A stretch of 10,820 nt of DNA from Discostella pseudostelligera (lineage: Eukaryota; Bacillariophyta; Thalassiosirophyceae; Thalassiosirales; Thalassiosiraceae). How positions within the stretch are numbered: position 1 is the first letter of the stretch; every line of letters begins with the position of its first letter. The DNA is taken from assembly GCA_036940085.1 (NCBI GenBank), contig JALLBK010000654.1:1-10820 (forward strand). Reading direction: 5' to 3'. Positions 1 through 6,644 of this stretch are shown in pieces. Below the pieces are notes generated by a model. It worked only from the letters and a program-made list of their open reading frames with translations, was not told the origin of the DNA and did no database searches. The position numbers and the translations under genes were made by a program.

Positions 1-5
1 AACCC

Positions 6-1942
6 ATGCATGCTTCCAAGCTCTGAACCCATGCCCTGCTTCCATGCCATGTTTCCATACCCTGCTTCAAAGCCCTGTACACATGCCCTGAACCCATGTC
101 CTGAAGCCATGTCCTGAATCCATGCCCACAACCCATGCATGCTTCCAAGCTCTTACACTATGCTCCCTGAACCCATGCCCAGTTCCCATGCCCTGAACCA
201 GCAATGTCCTCAACCTATGCCATGCTTCAGTGCAATGCAAACTTCCAAGCTCTGAACACAACCCCTGAACCCATTCTCTGCATCCATGACCTGCTTCCAT
301 ACCCTGAACCTGTACCCTAAGCTGATGCCCTGCTTTGATGCACTGCATCCAAGCTCTGAACCCATGCCTTCCACTGATGCCCTCAAACTATTCCCTGCTT
401 CCATGCCCTGCTTCAAAGCCCTGAACCCATGCCCTGAAACCATGCCCTCAACCATTGTGACTCCCAAGATCTGAACCTATGCCCTAAACCCATGCATGCT
501 TCCAAGCTCTGAACTCATTCCCTGCTACAGAGGCCTGCTTCCATGCCCTGAACCCATTCCCTGAACCAGAGCATGCCTTCAAGCTCTTAACCCATGCCCT
601 GCTCCCAACTGAAGATAGTATGCCCCAAACTCATGCCCTGAACTTATGCATACTTGCAAGCGATGAACTCATGCCCTGATTCCAGGCCCTGATTCCATGC
701 CCTTACCTTAACCTACTATACCCTGAACCTATGCCTTTAACCCATGCATGCCTCAAGGCATGAACACATGCCCTGAACTCATACCCTGATCCCATGTCCT
801 GAACCCATGCCCAATGCCATGAACCCAGGCATACTTCCAAGCTCTGCTTCGATGCCCTGAACTTATGCCCTGTACCTGTACCCATGCTCTGATGTCATGC
901 CCTGAACCCATGCCCTGCTTCAGTGCTCTGAACCCATGCCCTGAACCCATGCAATGAACGGGTGCCCTGAACCCATGTCCTGAACCCATACTACCCTGAA
1001 ACTAGTAGTATGCATGCTTCCAATCTCTGATCCTAGTATGCCTTGAACCCATGCCCAGTGCCCTGAACCCAGGCATGCTTCAAAGCTCTGTAGCCATGCC
1101 CTGCTTCCATGCCCTGCATCCATGCCCTGCCCTGAAGATATCTAGTATGCCCTGCTGAACTTATGCATACTTCTGAGCTCTGAACCCATGCCCAGCTTCC
1201 ATGTCCTGAACTCATAACCTCAACCCATGTTCTGCTTCAATGCCCTGCTTCCAAGCTCTGAACCCATGTCCCATGTCCTGAATCCATGCCCTGCACATAT
1301 GCCATGAAAACACCGCTTCCAAGCTCTGAACCCATGCCTGCTACCAAGCCCTGACACCATGCCCTGCTTTCATGCCCTGAACCCATGCCCTGAACCCATG
1401 CCCATTTCCCATGGCCTGACCCCATGCCTGCTTCCATGCCCTGCTGATCTCATGCATGCTTCCAAGCTCTGAACCCATGCCCTGCTTCCATGCCCTGAAC
1501 CCATGCATGCTTATGAGCTCTGAACCCATGCCCATCTTCCACTTCCAAGCCCTAAACCCATGCCCTGAACCCATTCCCCAAATCTACTATGCCCTGAACC
1601 TATCCTGATCCCATGCATGCTTCCAAGCTCTGAATCCATGCCCTGATTCTTTGCCCTGGTGATTCCATGCCCTGAACCCATGCATGCTTCCAAGCTCTGA
1701 ACCCATGCTGTGCTTCCATGCTCTGCTTCGTCCATGCCCTGAACCTAGGGAGTGCAATCTTAGTAGAATTGTAGATTTGTCAGCATGCCAAGGGGATGCC
1801 CTGAACCATGTCCTGAATCCATGCATGCTTCCAAGCTCTGAAGCCATGCCCATCATCCATGCCCATCATCCATGCCTATCTTCCATGCCCATTTTCCATG
1901 CCCTGAACCCATGCCCTGAATCCATGCATGCTTCCAAGCTCT
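6..1942 (+). repeat. Interspersed 19-bp element within the minisatellite
   Basis: The 19-mer ATGCATGCTTCCAAGCTCT occurs exactly eight times, starting at 6, 135, 492, 1452, 1613, 1680, 1821 and 1924. Diverged versions start at 1010 (one change) and 1503 (three changes), and weaker ones lie near 645, 743 and 1166. It is usually followed by GAACCCATGCCC, that is, by a return to the basic 13-bp unit. Spacing is irregular (about 67 to 960 bp), so this is not a simple higher-order repeat with fixed period. Its exact conservation contrasts with the drift of surrounding units and suggests recent spread by conversion or unequal exchange, or constraint. Confidence 0.85.
1746..1795. other. Non-repeat island inside the minisatellite
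   Basis: About 50 bp here (starting near CCTAGGGAGTGCAATC and ending near CAAGGGGATGCC) does not match the 13-bp unit, although the array resumes on both sides. It is AT-richer than the array. No gene, target-site duplication or terminal repeat is evident. It may be an insertion remnant or an extremely decayed stretch of units. Confidence 0.5.
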
Positions 1943-2108
1943 GAGGAACCCATGCCCTGAACCCATGCCCCATGGGTAAAAAACTTGAATCCATGAAAGA
2001 GGTGTTCTATTCATGATGTAGAGAAAGGAACCATGATTTGCTAGCATCCTACTTTTATTATCTTCTTCATCTACTTCTCTGAACTTCCTCTCTTGATAAT
2101 ATCAGTTC

Positions 2109-2153
2109 ATGATGCTTGACCTAATATAATTGATATTAGATGTGAAGCATCAT
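2109..2153. repeat. 45-bp imperfect palindrome
   Basis: The outer arms ATGATGCTT (2109-2117) and AAGCATCAT (2145-2153) are perfect reverse complements. The inner arms CTAATAT (2121-2127) and ATATTAG (2133-2139) are also perfect and flank a 5-nt loop AATTG. Between the arm pairs, A2119-C2120 can pair with G2142-T2143, leaving one G-G mismatch and a 2-nt bulge. The transcript of either strand could therefore fold into a long stem-loop. It overlaps the last codon and stop of the relic frame at 2136-2348, so it could be a 3'-end structure for that unit, a small inverted-repeat element remnant, or chance. Confidence 0.6.
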
Positions 2154-2385
2154 TACAGTAATCAATTTGAAAACACATTTGATATTATGCTTAGTGCATT
2201 GTGCACACTTTGGATCTTTCTCATTGCGGAAGGTGCACTTCTGCTGGTGTGCATTGACAATTAATGCAGGTGGTGTTGCATTGAGGCAGTAGTAACAATA
2301 ACTGTGCCAAAGGGAGGAAGAAACATTGATCAAGACTGACAACTTCACACTGATGACATAGGAACTTGCACCTCCTGCATGCCAT
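2136..2385 (-). pseudogene. Putative frameshifted Zn(II)2Cys6-like zinc cluster relic
   Basis: The minus-strand frame 2348-2136 (70 codons) ends with KCTFRNEKDPKC followed by AQCTKHNIKCVF. This resembles the second half of a fungal-type Zn(II)2Cys6 binuclear cluster: K before Cys3, P-x-Cys4, Cys4-x2-Cys5-x6-Cys6, then an aromatic residue. The missing first half, Cys-Ile-Asn-Cys (2268-2257), lies directly upstream but one frame over. Nineteen bases separate its second Cys codon from Cys3 (2237-2235), which is six codons plus one extra base. Skipping one base gives C-x2-C-x6-C-x9-C-x2-C-x6-C, the family spacing. The upstream frame (2385-2221) is 54 codons with nine Cys. Such domains bind DNA in transcription factors. 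I see no downstream regulator domain, and the frame stops soon after the cluster. This is most likely a decayed fragment; a sequencing error or coincidence is possible. Confidence 0.35.
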
Positions 2386-3559
2386 CAGTGCACACTCTCT
2401 ACACTACATTGAAGACAGTAGGTGGTGCATCTAATGCCACTTTGTCATGGGGATGGGGTGAGGAGAGGTGGGGTATGTGGTCAGGGAGGACATCATGGAG
2501 TGATAATATCATATTCAATGATGTTGATGGCAGGTGAAGGCAGGAGGCAGGCAGGGCGGGGGAGAGGGAAGTCAATTGCGTGCAACAACAGTAGAGAGGA
2601 TCCAAACTACAAATACTGCTTCACAGAAACAAATAAATTTCGTACTACAATGATAAGTCTAGATGAACTGGTACTGAGAAACAATAAATGAAACTATTGA
2701 ATACTAAAACATTTGTGGTGGAGCTACATCACCGTGGTGGAAACCTGCCTGAGCCTCATCCTTGGTGACTCCATCCATGGCTGCGGCGGTGGTGAGGCAT
2801 ATTGGTAATTGATCTTTCAGTAGGATGACCCATGATATGAAGCAATCACTTGTTGGATACTAATACTACTCATGTGTATGCGTAAACAATGTAGAAGTAC
2901 TACAAGGTCACCTAGGTTGGTTCGAGTACATTTCAATTGGATGTGGACAACAGTAGATAATGTCAGAAGAAAGCATGAACTTCACTAGATGACGTATCAA
3001 TTTCAGATATATATGTAAACAAGTCATATTCTTATATAGTTTGGTATGATGGAGAAATATGGAAGGATTGTAATAATAGTTCGTTGCTTTTGAGAAAGTG
3101 TGTCGTCTATTTCATTTTCACATTGCTAAATCATTCACATATTATTGTTTCTCGGAACAAAGAAACAAAATCCTACTGCTCCCCTATTGCTCCTTGTTCT
3201 GTTCATTCTATCCTACTAGTACTGCTGCTCCTACTGCTGCAGCACCAGGAGTACCAAATTGAACTAAAACTGGTTTGTTGATCACCCATTTGCACTAAAA
3301 ATTCTTGGTAATCAGACCACAGTCCAACCACACATGCACTGAGGATTGGTTCTGAGACCAGCATCACTTTTAAATCAGTATGGGTGATGACCACCCATTT
3401 GCACAGAGAATGGGCAATGACGCGGAAGCTCCCTTCACCTACACTGCACATAGTGACAACCCAAATGGAGTTAGCATACCCACCTGTTTGCATTGGACAA
3501 TAAAAATTTAGTTTTAGGTAGTAGAGTTGGTGGCGTTCACGCAAATGCATCAGGTATTT

Positions 3560-6253
3560 CTAGAACTTGAGATGCTTCCGCTTCTTTTCATTTCCGCCCA
3601 AACCTGCTCGCATGGCATCTCTCTTTGCCTTCTCCCTGACTGCATCCACGTCTACTTTTCCATCCTCATCTGACGCTTCTGCCCACTCCAGCACCAGGTG
3701 CCTACCATACAAGTGTGTTCGGGATAATGTAGTCATGGCATTCTGAGCTTCCTTACTAGTGAGAAATTCACAAAAAGCAAATCCACGATGTGTCCCATCA
3801 AACTTCTTCGGTAAACGAACTTTTTTCAGGTGACCAAACGAGCCAAATAGTTGTAGAAGTTCCGTTCGCGACGCCTCAAACGGTACATTACGAACAATGA
3901 TTTTGGTATTCATTGATGACTTGTCGGTGCCAGGCGGATTCGTTTTAGAAAGAGTCTTTGTAGAGAGTTTTATGTCGAGTGCATGTCCATCAACAACCTT
4001 CCCTTGCATTGCTTTCATAGCCTTGAGTGCAACTTCTTCTGTAGGAAATTCAACAAAACCGAACCCCATTGACAATTGCCTGTCATGTTGGCCGCTTGAT
4101 TCAGCAGACGAAGATGCCCCGAATTTCGACAATGGTGCGGTCTTCATAGGGATCTTCACTGCGCGTGGCTGGAAGCCTGTTCGAGTAAATGCCTTTTCCA
4201 ATACTTCCTCGGTCGTCGAAAAATTGAGATTCTTGACATAGACAGTTTGAGAGCCACCCACGTCTACTGTTTCCATTGATGGATCCTCGTCCACTAATCC
4301 CGATTTCATCCCAATTTCGCTACCAACTTGCTTCTGAGTATCAATAACCGTGTCGTCATTCGACTGTTCTTTATTGTCTACCGTCATCATTGGTGCCCAC
4401 TCTAGATATAAAGGAACGTGCTTGAACTTTTTGTACGCCAAATTGCGGAATGCACGTCGAGCATCGGTAGCATGGCCATACTCCACAAGAGCCGCTGTCT
4501 TCGAGGGTGGCAATAGTATGTTCTTAGGCACATCTCCACCTATTCCATGAAACACCTTCGTCAAATCTTCCAGCGAAGTATCATAGGGAAGGTTTTTGAC
4601 TAAGATCATCGTCTTGCTCCGTTTGGGCGCACTGTTGCTGCTGCCGACACCGTTTCGATTTGACTTCGAATCTAGTGCTGTCACATCCACGCCGTGACTC
4701 TCGAAAAATGCAATGTTCTCTGATATGATATGTGTTTCGCCCAAAGCCAACCGGACAGCTGCATTTCCCGATGAGATGCCATCCTTTACATTCAAAATAT
4801 CTCCCTTGGATATACCCAATCTGTCGGCTACATTGTCGACCACTGCATCGCCACGAAGAAAACTAGCCGACCATCCGGTGCTCGATTTCTCTGCCTCTTT
4901 TTGTCGAGCAAGAGACTGGCGTTCCTTGTAGGTTAAATTACTCTCATCTACATCATTCGATTGATCTGCAGAAGGCCTAGCGGGAAGTATATGAATCAAA
5001 CGTCCCTGAAAATCTTCGCCGTCCAAAGAATCCATCGCTTGCTTCGCATCCTTACTATGTTCGAAGTTGATGAACGCATAGCCCTTGTTGCGTTTAGAGT
5101 CATCCACCGGAATGTGCACAGCAGTAACATGACCAAATTCAGTGAATTTCTCATAGAGATCCTCTTCGGTGGTAGTGAATGGCAAGTTCCTCACAAACAA
5201 ACGATCGAAAATTGTGTTGCTCGGTTGAGACTGAGCGGGTGCTTTCTTTTCCCCGGCGATGCTCGAAACTTCTGCAGCGGTAGATCCTTGAAGTGAAACA
5301 ACATCCCCGCTCTTGATTTTATCACTTTCCGCTTCTTCACTCTTCGCGTCACTTTCACTGGAGGAATCGTCTGAGCCACCGCTTGAAGTACTGTGGGAAT
5401 CATCCTCTTCTTCCTCATCACTTTCGTCAGTGAGAATCTCCGCCTTAACTTGCTTCGACCTCAAAAAGTCCAAGTCAGAAGACGCCTTGCCTTTGTCTTC
5501 GTTCGGATTTTCTATGCCACTCTCCACCATGCTGTCGTCATCGCTGTCTGAGTCTATGCTGCTGCTGGAACTGCTATGGTGACTATCACTATCATCGTCA
5601 TTATTGTTTTCTGCGACAGCAACATCATCGTTTTGATCTACTCCAGGTTCTACGTTGGCATCATCATTTGCCCAAAATTTTGACTTTGATACCTTTCCCC
5701 CTTGTTTGGACGAAGTGGATACACCCATGGCTGATAAGAATTCTTCTTTTTTTCGATTGGCTTCCTCTGATTCTTCATCAGCATTATCTTCGCCTTTACT
5801 ACCGAGATTGGATTTGTTATTGGTATCGTCTGCTGAAATTTTCTCATCGCCTTGTTCCTTCGACTGGTGAAGCTTGGCATATCTGGAAGATCCCTCACTG
5901 TGTTTCGACCATGGTCGATATTCTGATGATGACTGCTGCTGTTGATTCTTCTTCTTGGAAAAAGCCAAACTGACAGACAATCGCGCCGTACCAGCAAAGC
6001 TCCGGTCAAAGTATGATACCGCCATCTGAGCCTGCTCTGAAGTTTGGAAGCCAACAAAGGCAATTTTCCGAGATTTCCCATCGGCTGTCTTGAGAAGTTT
6101 GCAATCGGTAATGTGTAGATTTGGCTGTGCGTTTTGTAGGTGATTCTTTAGTTTGGTTTCGTCAAAGGATGGATGAAGATTTTTGATGCATATCCGCGTG
6201 GTGGAGGTGGCTGAAGCCGACGATGCGGCTGTTGCAGTTGTTGGAGTGGTCAT
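3560..6253 (-). CDS. MRD1: Five-RRM rRNA-processing protein MRD1/RBM19
   Basis: This is an uninterrupted 897-residue frame; yeast Mrd1 is about the same length (887) and also has five RRMs. RRM1 spans about 19-98 (RNP2 ICIKNL, RNP1 RKIAFVGF). An acidic, Ser-rich linker runs about 140-345. RRM2 spans about 350-427 (LFVRNL; KGYAFINF), RRM3 about 547-622 (ILVKNL, with a degenerate RNP1 KTAALVEY), RRM4 about 668-765 (VYVKNL; MGFGFVEF, with a Ser-rich insertion near 704-726) and RRM5 about 782-860 (IIVRNV; RGFAFCEF). Between RRM2 and RRM3, residues about 440-528 (TYKERQSLAR, RGDAVVDNVADRLGISKGDI, AAVRLALGETH, FFESHGVD) match the linker typical of Mrd1/RBM19, which separates it from generic multi-RRM proteins. 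The C-terminus is basic (KKRKHLKF). Family members act in the nucleolus in the 90S/SSU processome, binding pre-rRNA for early cleavages to 18S rRNA. The start at 6253 is supported by an in-frame stop at 6271-6269. The gene is divergent from the helicase gene, 391 bp away. Animal RBM19 has six RRMs, so the yeast-like form is the better match. Confidence 0.93.
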   Translation of the reverse strand: MTTPTTATAASSASATSTTRICIKNLHPSFDETKLKNHLQNAQPNLHITDCKLLKTADGKSRKIAFVGFQTSEQAQMAVSYFDRSFAGTARLSVSLAFSKKKNQQQQSSSEYRPWSKHSEGSSRYAKLHQSKEQGDEKISADDTNNKSNLGSKGEDNADEESEEANRKKEEFLSAMGVSTSSKQGGKVSKSKFWANDDANVEPGVDQNDDVAVAENNNDDDSDSHHSSSSSSIDSDSDDDSMVESGIENPNEDKGKASSDLDFLRSKQVKAEILTDESDEEEEDDSHSTSSGGSDDSSSESDAKSEEAESDKIKSGDVVSLQGSTAAEVSSIAGEKKAPAQSQPSNTIFDRLFVRNLPFTTTEEDLYEKFTEFGHVTAVHIPVDDSKRNKGYAFINFEHSKDAKQAMDSLDGEDFQGRLIHILPARPSADQSNDVDESNLTYKERQSLARQKEAEKSSTGWSASFLRGDAVVDNVADRLGISKGDILNVKDGISSGNAAVRLALGETHIISENIAFFESHGVDVTALDSKSNRNGVGSSNSAPKRSKTMILVKNLPYDTSLEDLTKVFHGIGGDVPKNILLPPSKTAALVEYGHATDARRAFRNLAYKKFKHVPLYLEWAPMMTVDNKEQSNDDTVIDTQKQVGSEIGMKSGLVDEDPSMETVDVGGSQTVYVKNLNFSTTEEVLEKAFTRTGFQPRAVKIPMKTAPLSKFGASSSAESSGQHDRQLSMGFGFVEFPTEEVALKAMKAMQGKVVDGHALDIKLSTKTLSKTNPPGTDKSSMNTKIIVRNVPFEASRTELLQLFGSFGHLKKVRLPKKFDGTHRGFAFCEFLTSKEAQNAMTTLSRTHLYGRHLVLEWAEASDEDGKVDVDAVREKAKRDAMRAGLGGNEKKRKHLKF

Positions 6254-6455
6254 GATACGAGTATTAATTCAGTTACAGACGGGGTGAGCAAATTTTTATG
6301 CCATTGCTATTGCTACGCCAAGACGAAACGCCGATGAGGAAGGAGGAGCGGCCGGTAGGATGAGGAGGTGGATGGAGGATGAATTGATTAGGTGGTTAGA
6401 GTTCGAGAAGAGAGTACAATATCGAACCAGAGAATGAAGATGGGTGGTGGTGGCG

Positions 6456-6531
6456 TCTTCCCGCCATTTTCGCAGGTATTTGCTCGCCAAATTGACTTCC
6501 CGCCACATTATTTTCTTCCCGCCATTTTCGC
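6456..6531 (+). repeat. 18-bp exact direct repeat in the divergent promoter
   Basis: TCTTCCCGCCATTTTCGC occurs identically at 6456-6473 and 6514-6531, 58 bp apart start to start. The bases flanking each copy differ, so the identity is confined to these 18 bp. A shorter related copy (CTTCCCGCCA) sits between them at 6496-6505. Each full copy combines a TTCCCGCC core and a TTTTCGC core, which suggests a paired protein-binding module. Confidence 0.85.
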
Positions 6532-6636
6532 CCCATCGAGCATGCTACCCGCCAAAAAAATTTGCAATGACGACAGAAGATGACGACCTGTGGCGGCAGT
6601 GACAATTACTCTATTTCCAACTCCTTCAAAGCCCCT

Positions 6637-6642
6637 ATGTAG
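6637..6642 (+). promoter_or_regulatory. Minimal start-stop upstream ORF
   Basis: ATGTAG lies two bases before the helicase start codon: ATG at 6637-6639, TAG at 6640-6642, then CT and the main ATG at 6645. The upstream ATG is in another frame and has a poor context (C at -3, T at +4). The main ATG has G at -3 and G at +4. If the mRNA leader includes it, scanning ribosomes could pause at the start-stop pair, lowering helicase translation, or could leak past it. The sequence is directly visible; the regulatory effect is inferred. Confidence 0.4.
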
Positions 6643-6644
6643 CT

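Larger units (their letters stand above)
1..1975. repeat. Degenerate 13-bp minisatellite array
   Basis: The whole segment is built from imperfect copies of a 13-bp unit, ATGCCCTGAACCC, with a frequent variant ATGCCCTGCTTCC and a compound variant made of ATGCATGCTTCC followed by AAGCTCTGAACCC. Copies differ by point changes (for example ATGTCCTGAACCC) and small indels, so the array is old or poorly homogenised. It begins at or before the window edge and stops sharply near 1975, where unique AT-richer sequence begins. The plus strand is full of TGA from CCTGAA. The minus strand consensus has no stop in any frame, so numerous short minus-strand reading frames of the type MGSGHGFRAW arise from the repeat itself and are not treated as genes. 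Function is unknown; a heterochromatic, subtelomeric or intergenic satellite would all fit. Confidence 0.93.
1976..3559. other. Unassigned intergenic region
   Basis: This 1.6-kb stretch separates the minisatellite from the MRD1 stop codon. Apart from the palindrome at 2109-2153 and the cysteine-rich relic at 2136-2385, I see no gene in it. A purine- and G-rich patch lies at about 2449-2568, with G runs such as 2455-2458 and 2558-2562. The portion just below 3560 should contain the MRD1 3' UTR. A small perfect hairpin with 7-bp arms (ATGGGTG / CACCCAT, 5-nt loop) lies at 3380-3398, and the 13-mer CACCCATTTGCAC occurs twice (near 3282 and 3392). A 115-codon minus-strand frame (3203-3550) has no recognisable domain and is not called as a gene. 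Confidence 0.6.
6254..6644. promoter_or_regulatory. Bidirectional promoter region with E2F-like element cluster
   Basis: This is the only DNA between the two divergent start codons, so it must contain both 5' UTRs and probably both promoters. Five related GCC-core elements lie in about 100 bp: TTCCCGCC at 6458-6465, 6497-6504 and 6516-6523, the diverged CTCGCCAAA at 6483-6491, and CCCGCCAAAA at 6548-6557. Two eight-base windows fit the E2F/DP consensus WTTSSCSS exactly: TTTCGCCC at 6526-6533 (plus) and TTTGGCGG, the complement of 6549-6556. Known biology: E2F/DP sites drive G1/S genes in plants and animals. Their use here is inferred. The core GCCATTTT also resembles a YY1 site, so another factor is possible. 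No clear TATA box was seen. Confidence 0.55.

Noticed and set aside
1382..1971. True telomere repeats
   Set aside because: The unit is 13 bp with an ATG between C-runs. Only isolated CCCTAAACCC matches occur, and never in uninterrupted 6-7 bp tandem form.
1..1975. CRISPR-like or protein-coding reading of the repeat region (many small minus-strand frames such as MGSGHGFRAW)
   Set aside because: Units are contiguous, degenerate and 12-13 bp without unique spacers. The frames exist only because the minus-strand consensus lacks stop codons, and none has an independent start, domain or codon signal.
2449..2568. Plus-strand G-quadruplex in the G-rich patch
   Set aside because: G-runs of three or more are separated by 10-11 bases or number only three in a cluster, so the standard four-run pattern is not met.
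2422..2691. 89-codon plus-strand frame
   Set aside because: It derives from a purine-rich G/A tract. The composition is not protein-like and no family resemblance was seen.
2905..2935. tRNA T-loop-like GGTTCGA
   Set aside because: No matching T-stem, D-loop box or acceptor stem could be found around it.
3203..3550. 115-codon minus-strand frame downstream of MRD1
   Set aside because: No recognisable domain and low-complexity Ser/Cys at the end. It lies where the MRD1 3' UTR is expected.
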